DNA of 64,000 bases, taken from assembly GCF_018704125.1 (NCBI RefSeq), contig NZ_JAGTIS010000001.1:62001-126000 (forward strand), read 5' to 3'. The notes under the pieces were generated by a model that was given only the letters and a program-made list of their open reading frames with translations, did no database searches and was not told the origin of the DNA. Below, piece by piece: positions 37,284 to 46,359 of the stretch. How positions within the stretch are numbered: position 1 is the first letter of the stretch; each line of letters begins with the position of its first letter. The position numbers and the translations under genes were made by a program. Origin of the DNA: Metapseudomonas boanensis (GTDB lineage Bacteria; Pseudomonadota; Gammaproteobacteria; Pseudomonadales; Pseudomonadaceae).

Positions 37284-38012
37284 ATGAGCAACCGTATCCT
37301 TCGGGTTGCAGCACCCCTTCTTCTGGTCAGCAGTATCCTTTCTGGTTGCGCGTCCACCTCGAGCAGCGGCGATGCGGTATTGAACCAGGGGAATTGGCCC
37401 CTTTGCAGTCTCATCGGTGGATTGGCCGGCGGCGGGTTGGGCTCTATCGAGAGTTCCGCCTGGGCGGCTGGCGGGGCCGCGCTTGGCGCTATCGCTGGGG
37501 GCCTGATCTGCTATGCGCAGGATGGTGACGAGGACAGTGATGGTGTCTTCGATCGGCGTGACACCTGCCCGAATACCCCGTCCGGAAAAGCGGTTGGCCA
37601 CAACGGTTGTCCTGCACCGAGCTATCCGCAGGTTGCACAGAGCGTGCCTCCCGCAGCACAAGATGAAGTCATCGTGCTGAGCGATCAGGGCGAAGTCTTG
37701 TTCGCCTTCGACTCAGCCGAGCTGACGCCGGCAGCCCAGTCGGCATTGGCCGAGGTTGCCGGGCGCCTTAGCGGTGCGAGCATGGTGAGCGTCAAGGTCG
37801 TCGGACACACTGACAACGTCGGTTCTGAGCACTACAACCAAGGGTTGTCGGAGCGCAGGGCGAAGAGTGTTGCGGGCTACCTGGCCAGTCAGGGGGTGCC
37901 TCGCGACAAGCTGAGTACCGAGGGCTCCGGCGAAAGCCAACCGGTTGCCGATAACGGTAGCGAAGAAGGACGAGCCAAGAACCGCAGGGTGGAGATTCAC
38001 GTCGATCGTTGA
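37284..38012 (+). CDS. OmpA-family lipoprotein (second of tandem pair)
   Basis: This is a 242-residue paralogue of the upstream gene with the same order: lipobox LSGC, Gly-rich hydrophobic stretch with LGSIESSAWAAGGAALGA, acidic repeat DGDEDSDGVFDRRDTCP, then an OmpA domain (KVVGHTDNVGS, GRAKNRRVEIHV). The shared IESS-W segment and repeat argue for tandem duplication. The ATG at 37284 follows AGGAG. A GGGCCCC/GGGGCCC hairpin at 38022 follows the stop. Confidence 0.9.
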   Translation: MSNRILRVAAPLLLVSSILSGCASTSSSGDAVLNQGNWPLCSLIGGLAGGGLGSIESSAWAAGGAALGAIAGGLICYAQDGDEDSDGVFDRRDTCPNTPSGKAVGHNGCPAPSYPQVAQSVPPAAQDEVIVLSDQGEVLFAFDSAELTPAAQSALAEVAGRLSGASMVSVKVVGHTDNVGSEHYNQGLSERRAKSVAGYLASQGVPRDKLSTEGSGESQPVADNGSEEGRAKNRRVEIHVDR

Positions 38013-38133
38013 GCGAGATGCGGGCCCCGGAACAGGGGCCCTCACCCTGCACGTGGTTTTCCGGCGGCTCTCTGGTGCGATCCGAAGCTTAGGCGTATGT
38101 TCGGAAAAAATAACAACAATGCTGGGGGGAGGC

Positions 38134-38415
38134 ATGCGGGTATTCCTGGGGCTGGGCAAAGTGGTTGCCCTGTTGTTCTGGTTGGCTGTTATCGCCAATT
38201 TGTTCGTTCCATTCGCGGCACCATTCGACGTTCTGCTCAATGGGGCAGGTGCACTGCTTCTGCTGGTGCATCTTGGTGAGGCGTTGCTGTTCAACCCACT
38301 GCTGCAAAGGCAGGCCAGACCTTGGCTGGATCGACTGCAGTTACTCCTGTTCGGCGTTTTTCACTTGCTTGGCCTATCGCGTCGCGCGGCACAGGAGGAG
38401 CATAGCCATGCGTAA
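38134..38415 (+). CDS. DUF1145-family inner-membrane protein
   Basis: This 93-residue protein has three predicted transmembrane segments (LGKVVALLFWLAVIANLFV; LLNGAGALLLLVHLGEALLF; LQLLLFGVFHLLGL) and the look of the DUF1145/YhhL family. The ATG at 38134 follows a run of G (GGGGGGAGGC). The last 8 nt overlap the collagen-like gene, so the two are translationally linked. Function unknown. Confidence 0.8.
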   Translation: MRVFLGLGKVVALLFWLAVIANLFVPFAAPFDVLLNGAGALLLLVHLGEALLFNPLLQRQARPWLDRLQLLLFGVFHLLGLSRRAAQEEHSHA

Positions 38416-39169
38416 CCTGTGCTTGCTGTTGGCCCTGGCCGCGCCCCTGGCGCTGGCGGAAGGACAAGTCCGGGTGGAGGCACATAACCTGCTGAAGCTA
38501 CCGGCCCGCACGGGCAGCCTGGTTCTGGAGCGCGTAGACGTCGCTGATCATGCAACGTTGCTGATACCGGCGGGCATCACGCTGTTGCGTATCGAGACGT
38601 TGCGCATGGGCCAGGGTTCGCGTCTTGGAATCGCTCCCAGTGAACAGCCGCTCCGGCTCGAGGTCGTGCAGGGCGACGTGGGGGCAGGAAGCCATATCAC
38701 CGCTTCCGGCCTGGCCGGAAGCATGCAGAAGGCTGCAAGCGCGGGGCGCGACCTCAGCCTGCGCCTGGAGAATGTTCAAGTCGCAGATATGACCCTGGAT
38801 GTTCGAGGTGGCATCGGCGCACCTGGTTACCAGGGTTTGGCGGGGGCCGATGGTGACACTGCCGGCTGCCTCTGGGGTGAGGCCAGCAAGGGCTGGGACG
38901 GTCAGGCTGGTGGCGATGGCCAATCTGGCGGTGCCGGTGGGCGCGTTCGTCTGGAGGTGCCTCAAGCATTCCCAGTCGAAGCTCTTCGCGTACGCCTCGA
39001 AGGCGGTGCTGGTGGCGCTGCGGGTGAGGGCGGTGAAGGTGGTCGCGGCGGGGAGGGCAAGGGTTGCCTGGTCTATAAGGCCGAGGCAGCGCGGGATGGT
39101 CGCCCCGGCCAGCCGGGCCGCGCCGGGGCTCCCGGAAACAATGGCAGCCTCGACGTGGTGCGCTTCTAA
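38408..39169 (+). CDS. Secreted Gly-rich protein with collagen-like triplets
   Basis: The signal peptide is clear (LCLLLALAAPLALAEG). Residues 20-130 form a beta-rich region with regular hydrophobic repeats. From residue 134 onward come collagen-like runs: Gly at 137, 140, 143, 146 and 149, and again at 231, 234, 237, 240, 243 and 246, with a Gly/Glu-rich stretch at 199-219 between. Two cysteines, C154 and C220, could form a disulfide. It could be a surface or periplasmic structural protein. I recognise no family name. Confidence 0.8.
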   Translation: MRNLCLLLALAAPLALAEGQVRVEAHNLLKLPARTGSLVLERVDVADHATLLIPAGITLLRIETLRMGQGSRLGIAPSEQPLRLEVVQGDVGAGSHITASGLAGSMQKAASAGRDLSLRLENVQVADMTLDVRGGIGAPGYQGLAGADGDTAGCLWGEASKGWDGQAGGDGQSGGAGGRVRLEVPQAFPVEALRVRLEGGAGGAAGEGGEGGRGGEGKGCLVYKAEAARDGRPGQPGRAGAPGNNGSLDVVRF

Positions 39170-39196
39170 CGATTACGGGCGCAAGGACGCGCCTGC

Positions 39197-39661
39197 TCAG
39201 AAACTCGGCCGTGCGGCGACGATCGCAACCAGCATCATGCCGAGCAGAAGGTTGAACCCCACCACGCGGCGGATGCGACCGAGCACCGCGCCGCCAGCTG
39301 GCCAGTCCTGCTTCGAAACGGCAGCCCGCAGCTGCGGCAACAGCAGGGCGCTGACCCGCAGGAACAGCGCGAGCATTGCGATGTACAGGCCGATCATCAT
39401 GTGCACGTAACGAGGGGCTGCCTCCAGGCTGGCATATCCCATGTGCAGCATGCCCACGCCCGAGAAGGGCAGGACCAGCACGGCGACCCAGACCCATACG
39501 AAGAAGCGGCGAAACACCTCGACCCAAAGTTTGAGTCGTGCCGGGGGCTCGAGCGTCTCGACGGCTGCAGGACGCAGGACCATCCAGGCGAAGAACATGC
39601 CGCCAACCCAGATCAGGGCAGCGAGCAGGTGTATGGCGTACAGGGCGGCGTGGGGTGTCAT
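39197..39661 (-). CDS. CopD-family membrane protein
   Basis: This 154-residue protein has four hydrophobic helices. The first contains HLLAALIWVGGMFFAWMVLRP, and VGGMF with a nearby His is typical of CopD-domain proteins; the second half has LHMGY and a His in YVHMMIGLY. CopD proteins take part in copper handling, but short single-domain forms like this one have no proven role. It is convergent with the collagen-like gene and divergent from dinG. Confidence 0.82.
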   Translation of the reverse strand: MTPHAALYAIHLLAALIWVGGMFFAWMVLRPAAVETLEPPARLKLWVEVFRRFFVWVWVAVLVLPFSGVGMLHMGYASLEAAPRYVHMMIGLYIAMLALFLRVSALLLPQLRAAVSKQDWPAGGAVLGRIRRVVGFNLLLGMMLVAIVAARPSF

Positions 39662-39760
39662 CCGATGATCTCCAGTCGGCGGGGAAAAGAAGGCGCGCTA
39701 TCATAGCCGGCCTGTTAAAGTACTGAAAATTTATCCAGCGTTCCGGCCCCGCCATTGTCC

Positions 39761-41905
39761 ATGCTCAGCACCGAACTCAAGTCCCAGATCCAGGGCGCCT
39801 ATACCCGTTTCCTCGAAGCCAAGGGACTGAAGGCCCGCTACGGGCAACGCCTGATGATTGCCGAGGTGGCGAAAGTCCTGGGTGCCATTCCGGTCGACGA
39901 AGAGGGCCATCGCGAAGGCGAGCCAGCGGTCGTGGCGGTCGAGGCCGGCACCGGTACCGGTAAGACCGTGGCCTACAGTCTGGCGGCGATTCCTGCGGCC
40001 AAGGCGGCCGGCAAGCGGCTGGTGATCGCCACCGCCACGGTCGCCTTGCAGGAGCAGATCGTGCACAAGGACCTGCCCGATCTGATCCGCAACAGCGGCC
40101 TCAATTTCAGCTTCGCCCTGGCCAAGGGTCGCGGCCGCTATCTCTGCCTGTCGAAGCTCGACATGCTGCTGCAGGAAGGTCAGGCACAAAGCGCCACCGC
40201 CCAGTTGTTCGCGGATGAAGGCTTCAACATCGATGTCGACGAGAGAAGCCAGAAGCTCCTCAACCAGATGATCGAGCGCTTGGCGGGCAATCGCTGGGAC
40301 GGCGATCGCGATTCCTGGCCGGAAGCCATCGAGGATCAGGACTGGGCGCGGGTCACCACCGATCACAGCCAGTGCACCAAGCGGCATTGCCCCAATTTCC
40401 AGCAATGCGCCTTCTATAAGGCGCGTGAAGGCATGACCAAGGTCGATGTCATCGTCACCAACCACGACATGGTCCTGGCCGACCTTGCCCTGGGCGGCGG
40501 TGCAGTTCTGCCGGACCCGCGCGAGACAATCTACGTCTTTGACGAGGGGCATCACCTGCCGGACAAGGCCATTGGCCATTTCGCCCATTTCACTCGCCTG
40601 CGCTCCACCGCCGACTGGCTGGAACAGGTGGCGAAGAACCTGACCAAGCTTCTGGCCCAGCACCCCATGCCAGGCGATTTCGGTCGTCTTGTGGAAGGCG
40701 TGCCGGAGCTCGCGCGCGAAATTCGCACCCAGCAGCAGTTCATGTTCACGGCGTGTGAGGAGCTTGCAGATTTCCGCGCCGGCGAGGATATGGAGGGGCG
40801 CGAGCGACCGCGTCATCGCTTCGAGGCGGGCGTAGTGCCCGAGCATCTCCGTGAGCTTGGGATCGAGCTGAAAAAAGGCTTCTCCCGACTCAACGACGTC
40901 TTCACCCGCTTGACCGAGTTGCTCAAGGAAGCCATGGACGGAGAGGCGAGCACAGGCATCGCCAGCCACCAGGCGGAGGAGTGGTACCCATTGTTCGGCA
41001 GCCTCTCTTCTCGTGCCCAGGGCAACTGGGAGCTGTGGACGGCCTTCACCACCGAAGACCCGGAGGACAGCCCGCCGATGGCGCGCTGGCTGACGCTGGC
41101 CGAAAGTGGAGCGTTCCATGACATCGAGGTCAACGCCAGCCCCATCCTGGCCGCAGAAACACTACGCAGGAACCTGTGGCATGTCGCTTACGGGGCACTG
41201 GTCACTTCCGCAACCTTGACCGCACTGGGCACCTTCGACCGCTTCCGCATGCGTGCTGGGCTACCCAGGAAGTCCGTCACCGCCATCGTTCCCAGCCCCT
41301 TCCACCATGCCGATGCCGGCCTGCTGCGGGTACCTGACCTCAAGGCCGACCCGCGTGACGCCGCCGCCCATACCGCGGCAATCGTGCGCGAACTGCCCGG
41401 GCTGGTGGAGGGCGCGCGCGGTACCTTGGTGCTGTTCGCCTCGCGGCGGCAGATGCAGGATGTGTTCGACGGACTCGAGCGTGACTGGCGCAAGCGCGTG
41501 CTGATCCAAGGCAACCTGTCCAAGCAGGAAACCCTCAACAAGCACAAGGTGCGGGTGGACGATGGAGAGCCCAGCGTGCTTTTCGGCCTTGCCAGCTTCG
41601 CCGAAGGCGTTGATTTGCCAGGGGCCTACTGCGAGCACGTGGTGATCGCCAAGATTCCCTTTGCGGTGCCGGACGATCCGGTGGAAGCCGCGCTGTCCGA
41701 CTGGATCGAGGCTCGCGGTGGCAATCCCTTCATGGAGATCGCCGTACCGGATGCATCATTGCGCCTGGTGCAGGCTTGCGGCCGGCTGCTGCGCACCGAG
41801 TCCGATCGCGGCACCATCACGTTGCTCGACCGGCGCGTGGTTAGTCAGCGCTATGGTCGGGCGATCCTGGATGCCTTGCCGCCATTCCGTCGCGAGATCG
41901 CCTGA
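39761..41905 (+). CDS. dinG: ATP-dependent DNA helicase DinG
   Basis: DinG is an XPD-like 5'-3' helicase that unwinds D-loops, R-loops and G-quadruplexes. The 714-residue protein carries Walker A EAGTGTGKT (61-69), the four [4Fe-4S] ligands Cys129, Cys205, Cys210 and Cys216, a DEGH box beginning Asp261, and helicase motif VI QACGRLLRTESDRG near the end. The ATG at 39761 gives the usual MLSTELKSQIQGAY start and is preferred to a TTG at 39755. Confidence 0.96.
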   Translation: MLSTELKSQIQGAYTRFLEAKGLKARYGQRLMIAEVAKVLGAIPVDEEGHREGEPAVVAVEAGTGTGKTVAYSLAAIPAAKAAGKRLVIATATVALQEQIVHKDLPDLIRNSGLNFSFALAKGRGRYLCLSKLDMLLQEGQAQSATAQLFADEGFNIDVDERSQKLLNQMIERLAGNRWDGDRDSWPEAIEDQDWARVTTDHSQCTKRHCPNFQQCAFYKAREGMTKVDVIVTNHDMVLADLALGGGAVLPDPRETIYVFDEGHHLPDKAIGHFAHFTRLRSTADWLEQVAKNLTKLLAQHPMPGDFGRLVEGVPELAREIRTQQQFMFTACEELADFRAGEDMEGRERPRHRFEAGVVPEHLRELGIELKKGFSRLNDVFTRLTELLKEAMDGEASTGIASHQAEEWYPLFGSLSSRAQGNWELWTAFTTEDPEDSPPMARWLTLAESGAFHDIEVNASPILAAETLRRNLWHVAYGALVTSATLTALGTFDRFRMRAGLPRKSVTAIVPSPFHHADAGLLRVPDLKADPRDAAAHTAAIVRELPGLVEGARGTLVLFASRRQMQDVFDGLERDWRKRVLIQGNLSKQETLNKHKVRVDDGEPSVLFGLASFAEGVDLPGAYCEHVVIAKIPFAVPDDPVEAALSDWIEARGGNPFMEIAVPDASLRLVQACGRLLRTESDRGTITLLDRRVVSQRYGRAILDALPPFRREIA

Positions 41906-42043
41906 CGCTGGGTTCACCCTTGACGTCGTGTGGCTCGATTCTGCGATGATGCGCGCGCCTGTCCGCTTCGTTTTGTCGCACTTCTGGTGACATTCGACCA
42001 TTTCATGGTCTATGCACTGAATTCTCTTGGGGTAATCGGTCTG

Positions 42044-44254
42044 ATGCTTTCGACTCCTAAACGCGCGCTACTTTTCCCCATCCTGCTGGGGCTATCGGGT
42101 GCTCCGCTGATTGCGCAAGCTGAGACCCTGTTCAATTTCGTGCGGCCTCTGGACACCGTGCAGGTCTCGACCCAGGACGCCAACCTGCCGAGCCTGACGG
42201 CGGAATCCACGCCTGAGGGCGAGATTCTTCGTCGCCTCACGTTCAATCCGGCTGAGCGCCCCAGTGTGCGCCTCACGCCACAGGGGAGCAGTTGGGACTG
42301 GTCGAACTCCGAAGCCATGAGCTTGCGCCTTCAGAGCGCACAGGATTGGGCGATTACTCTGAATGTAACGATCGAAAGCTCGGACGGTAAAGTGTTGACC
42401 ACCCAGGTGGCGCTCCCGGCCGGTCCGGCGCAGACGCTTCTGGTTCCGCTTGCTGCCACCTCGCCAAACGCCCGCGGCATGCGCGCGGCACCCCCGCAGC
42501 CCTGGAGCCGGGATGGCCAACGCTGGCTGCTTGCCGCTGGTGTGTCCGGCGAGCTGGACCGCAGCAAGGTGACAGCCGTTACGCTCTCCCTGAGCCAGCC
42601 CAAAGCCGCACAAAGCATCCTGCTGGGTCGTTTCGGCACCGCGGAGGATGATCAGCAGGACGCGTTCTACGAAGGCCTTATGGATGCCTACGGACAGTTC
42701 AGTCGTGGCGATTGGCCGGAGAAGGTGAAAAGCGACGAGCAGCTCAAGACTGCCGCTGAGAAAGAGCAGAAACAGCTCGCCGACTGGATCGCCAAGCTGC
42801 CGCAGCAGGACACTTATGGCGGCCTGCTGGGCGGTGAATCGTTCGACGCCAGCGGCTTCTTCCGGACGGAAAAGCGCAACGGGCGCTGGTACCTGGTAAG
42901 CCCGGAAGGTCATCCGTTCTTCTCACTCGGCGTCAACGCCGTCACGCTCGGGCAGAGTCAGACCTATGTCGAAGGCCGCGAGTCGATGTTCAAGGCTCTG
43001 CCCAAAGAGGGAGAGGCATTGGCCGCTTATCTGGGCCAGGGCGACAATCGTGACGAAACCGGGGCTAATCAGGGCAGAGCCTTTAATCATGGGCGCTGGT
43101 TCGATTTCTACGGTGCCAACCTGGAGCGCACATACGGTGCGAAAGACATGCAACGCTGGGTCGGGCAGAGCATCGATCGCCTGAAAGCCTGGGGATTCAA
43201 TACGCTGGGTAACTGGAGCGAGCCCGATTTCAGTGTCAGCAAGCGCATGCCATATACCCTGCCACTGTCGATCCAGGGTGACTTCGCGGTCATCAAGACC
43301 GGCCTCGACTGGTGGGGCGGCATGCCTGACCCATTCGATCCGCGCTTTGCCATGGCGGCCGAACGTACCATTGCCATTACCGCGCGCGACCATCGCGACG
43401 ACCCTTGGCTGCTCGGCTACTTCGCCGATAACGAGCTGGCCTGGGGTGGTCACAGTGATGATCCCAAGGTTCGCTATGCGTTGGCGTATGGCACCCTGCG
43501 CCTGACCACCGACGTTCCGGCCAAGCGTGCGTTCCTCAAGCTACTGCGTGACAAGTACCGCAACCAGCAGGGCCTCTCCAAGGCCTGGGGTATCGATCTG
43601 CAGGCCTGGGAGCTGATGGAGGACCCAGGATTCGAACCTCCGCTGCCCAATCCCGAGCATCCGGCGATCGAGGAAGACTTCAAGCGCTTCCAGCGCTACT
43701 TTGCCGACGCCTACTTCAAGACCATTGCAGATTCGCTGAAGTGGCACTCCCCCAATCACCTCATGCTGGGTGGTCGCTTTGCGGCCACGGTGCCGGAGGC
43801 TTTGGAGTCGTGCGCGCAGTACTGCGACGTGATCAGCTTCAACCGGTATAGCCCTGAGCCGCAGCAAGGGCTGGACATGGACCTGTTGCGCCAGTTGGAC
43901 AAGCCAGTCCTGATCAGCGAGTTCCATTTCGGCTCGCGGGATCGCGGCCCGTTCTGGGGGGGAGTGGCTGAAGTCTACAAGGAAGAGGAGCGTGGCCCGG
44001 CTTACGCCAATTTCGTTAAGAAGGCTGCGCAAGAGCCGCTGATCGTTGGCGCTCACTGGTTCCAGTATCTCGACCAGCCTGCGACTGGCCGCTTGCTCGA
44101 TGGAGAAAATGGCCACCTTGGCCTGGTTGCAATTACCGATCGCCCCTGGCAGGGCTTTGTTGGTGCGGTACGCAAGGCGAACCTTGAACTGGCTGGCGTC
44201 ATCGCGTCCCCTGCGGAGAAAGCCAAGAACGCCGAGCCTGAGCATAAACGCTAG
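42044..44254 (+). CDS. GH50-like secreted glycoside hydrolase (beta-agarase family)
   Basis: This 736-residue protein has a signal peptide (LLFPILLGLSGAPLIAQA), an N-terminal beta-sandwich-like domain, and a TIM-barrel part. Likely catalytic residues are Glu464 in FADNELAWGG (acid/base) and Glu626 in LISEFHFGSRDRG (nucleophile). The spacing and motifs recall GH50 beta-agarases. Other hints are SPEGHPFFSLGVNAV and NSLGVNA-type barrel starts. The natural substrate in Pseudomonas is unknown and need not be agar. The start at ATG 42044 is preferred, but 42005 is possible. No sugar transporter or regulator is adjacent. Confidence 0.78.
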   Translation: MLSTPKRALLFPILLGLSGAPLIAQAETLFNFVRPLDTVQVSTQDANLPSLTAESTPEGEILRRLTFNPAERPSVRLTPQGSSWDWSNSEAMSLRLQSAQDWAITLNVTIESSDGKVLTTQVALPAGPAQTLLVPLAATSPNARGMRAAPPQPWSRDGQRWLLAAGVSGELDRSKVTAVTLSLSQPKAAQSILLGRFGTAEDDQQDAFYEGLMDAYGQFSRGDWPEKVKSDEQLKTAAEKEQKQLADWIAKLPQQDTYGGLLGGESFDASGFFRTEKRNGRWYLVSPEGHPFFSLGVNAVTLGQSQTYVEGRESMFKALPKEGEALAAYLGQGDNRDETGANQGRAFNHGRWFDFYGANLERTYGAKDMQRWVGQSIDRLKAWGFNTLGNWSEPDFSVSKRMPYTLPLSIQGDFAVIKTGLDWWGGMPDPFDPRFAMAAERTIAITARDHRDDPWLLGYFADNELAWGGHSDDPKVRYALAYGTLRLTTDVPAKRAFLKLLRDKYRNQQGLSKAWGIDLQAWELMEDPGFEPPLPNPEHPAIEEDFKRFQRYFADAYFKTIADSLKWHSPNHLMLGGRFAATVPEALESCAQYCDVISFNRYSPEPQQGLDMDLLRQLDKPVLISEFHFGSRDRGPFWGGVAEVYKEEERGPAYANFVKKAAQEPLIVGAHWFQYLDQPATGRLLDGENGHLGLVAITDRPWQGFVGAVRKANLELAGVIASPAEKAKNAEPEHKR

Positions 44255-44330
44255 CCAGACTTCGGCATAGTTAACACGGGGCGGCGAGGCTGAAACAATT
44301 CCGCCCTTTACTTCAAACAGGAGCATGCCG

Positions 44331-45479
44331 GTGCAGATCCAGGGATATTTCGACTTGCGCTTCGAAGCGGCGAAGAAAGCTTTTGCCGCCTTGTTCGATG
44401 ACCCGCAGGAGCGCGGCGCAGCCCTTTGCGTACAAGTGGGTGGCGAGACCGTCCTCGATCTCTGGGCCGGTATTTCCGACAAGGACGGTCAGCAGGCCTG
44501 GGACAGCGACACCATCCTGAACCTGTTCTCCTGTACCAAGACCTTCACTGCGGTAACGCTCCTGCAGTTGGTCGGTGAGGGCAAGGTCGACCTCGACGCT
44601 CCAGTGGCGCGCTACTGGCCTGAGTTCGCGGCTGCCGGCAAGGCCCGTATCACGGTGCGCCAATTGCTTTGCCATCGGGCCGGGTTGCCCGCCATCCGCG
44701 CCGCGTTGCCAGCCGAAGCGCTCTACGACTGGTCGACCATGGTTGAGGCGCTGGCCAACGAGGAACCCTGGTGGACGCCAGGCGAGGCCCATGGCTATGC
44801 GCCTATTACCTACGGCTGGCTGGTGGGGGAGATCCTCCGCCGTGTCGACGGTTGTAGTCCGGGTGAGTCCATCGTTGCCCGAGTGGTCAAACCCCTGGGG
44901 CTGGATTTCCACGTGGGCCTGGCTGACAGTGAGTTTCACCGGGTTGCACATATCGCCAGGGCGAAGGGCAATCTTGGTGATGCGGCGGCGCAACGACTGC
45001 TCAAGTGCATGATGACCGATCCAACGTCCCTCAGTACGCGGGCCTTCACCAATCCTCCGTCGATCATGACCAGCACCAACAAGCCGGAGTGGCGCCGCAT
45101 GCAACAGCCTGCGGCCAATGGGCATGGCAATGCCCGCAGCCTGGCTGGCTTCTATGCCGGTTTGCTGGACGGACAGTTGCTCGACTCGGAGCTGCTTGGC
45201 GAACTGACCCGTGAGCACAGCCGGGGGGAGGATCTGACGTTGCTGACACAAACGCGTTTCGGCTTGGGCTGCATGTTGGAGCAGGAAAATGTGCCCAATG
45301 CCAGTTACGGGCTTGGTCGTTACGCCTTCGGCCATCCAGGTGCCGGTGGTTCGACAGGGTTTGCCGACCCCGAGCGCGACCTGGCGTTCGGCTTCGTCAC
45401 CAACACGCTCGGCCCCTATGTGCTGATGGACCCGCGTGCCCAGAAATTGGCGGCTGTAGTGAAGGCTTGCCTGGAGTGA
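44331..45479 (+). CDS. Family VIII-type esterase / class C beta-lactamase-like hydrolase
   Basis: This 382-residue cytoplasmic protein has the serine beta-lactamase fold: SxxK at Ser67-Lys70 (FSCTKTF), a YxN-like Tyr in APITYGWL, and GHPGAGGSTGF near the end in place of the KTG motif. Such proteins are usually esterases with weak or no lactamase activity. A GTG at 44331 with AGGAG 7 nt upstream is chosen; the ATG at 44325 is too close to that site. Confidence 0.87.
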   Translation: MQIQGYFDLRFEAAKKAFAALFDDPQERGAALCVQVGGETVLDLWAGISDKDGQQAWDSDTILNLFSCTKTFTAVTLLQLVGEGKVDLDAPVARYWPEFAAAGKARITVRQLLCHRAGLPAIRAALPAEALYDWSTMVEALANEEPWWTPGEAHGYAPITYGWLVGEILRRVDGCSPGESIVARVVKPLGLDFHVGLADSEFHRVAHIARAKGNLGDAAAQRLLKCMMTDPTSLSTRAFTNPPSIMTSTNKPEWRRMQQPAANGHGNARSLAGFYAGLLDGQLLDSELLGELTREHSRGEDLTLLTQTRFGLGCMLEQENVPNASYGLGRYAFGHPGAGGSTGFADPERDLAFGFVTNTLGPYVLMDPRAQKLAAVVKACLE

Positions 45480-45612
45480 GCCACTCGTCAGTCCGCTGGA
45501 TTTTTCCTAGGCGGATGAATAGGTTGCGGCCAAAATTTAAGTACTGGTGTGAAATTGAAGTGCCACCATTCCTGGCCGGCGCGTGACACCCTGTAAATAC
45601 GGTATTTCGACG

Positions 45613-46311
45613 ATGAAAGTGCTCAAGACCTCCACCTTGCTCCTCTGTTTCGCAGTCTCCGGCTGCAGCATGCTCGACCACGACAAGGAGAGTGCACCGG
45701 CCAAGTCCGAGAAAATTGCCAGCGGTAGTTCGTGGTGGCCGTTCGGCAGTAGTGACAAGGCCAAGGCGCCGAAAGCCGCCAAGGTAGACGTGAAAATGAC
45801 CCAGGCCTGGCTTGATCAGTACGAGCCGCGTCTGCATGAGGCCGTCAAGGGCAGCAAGTTCGAAGTCGAGCGTCGCGACAACACCCTGGTTGTCACCGCT
45901 CCAGTGGATGGCTCATTCAACCCGGACCGCCCCAGCATGCTGCTGCCGATCACTTTGGGTCCGCTGACCCGCGTCGCCAAGCTGGTCGAGGGGGATGCGA
46001 AGACCGCCGTGCTCGTGCTGGGCCATGCTGACAGCTCTGGCAAGGATGACGTCAATCGCAAGCTCAGCCAGGAACGTGCCCAGGCCATTGCGGCCATCTT
46101 CCGTCTGAGCGGGTTTGAGCGGGATCGACTGTACCTGAAGGGGTTGGGGTCGGATATGCCGCGCGCTGCCAACGACAGCCAGCAGGGCCGAGCCCTGAAT
46201 CGCCGCGTGGAGATTCTCCTTACGCCCCAGGAAACCCTGGTTGCCTTGATCGCCAAGTACAGCAAGCCGGTCCTGCCAGCGAAGGTGGTTGCGGCAGATC
46301 AAACCAAATGA
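45613..46311 (+). CDS. OmpA-domain lipoprotein
   Basis: This 232-residue lipoprotein has lipobox VSGC, a Lys/Ser/Ala-rich linker containing SSWWPFGSS, and an OmpA-type C-terminal domain (VLVLGHADSSGKDD, GRALNRRVEILL) for peptidoglycan contact. It has no calcium-type repeat, unlike the tandem pair at 36.5-38.0 kb. The ATG at 45613 starts a clean lipoprotein signal. It precedes pdxH by 48 nt. Confidence 0.9.
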   Translation: MKVLKTSTLLLCFAVSGCSMLDHDKESAPAKSEKIASGSSWWPFGSSDKAKAPKAAKVDVKMTQAWLDQYEPRLHEAVKGSKFEVERRDNTLVVTAPVDGSFNPDRPSMLLPITLGPLTRVAKLVEGDAKTAVLVLGHADSSGKDDVNRKLSQERAQAIAAIFRLSGFERDRLYLKGLGSDMPRAANDSQQGRALNRRVEILLTPQETLVALIAKYSKPVLPAKVVAADQTK

Positions 46312-46359
46312 GTCGGCCTTGGGTAAGCTAGGGGCTTTCCGTTAACAGGATCGCCGACT

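Noticed and set aside
39731-41119. 462-codon minus-strand open frame
   Set aside because: Antisense to dinG.
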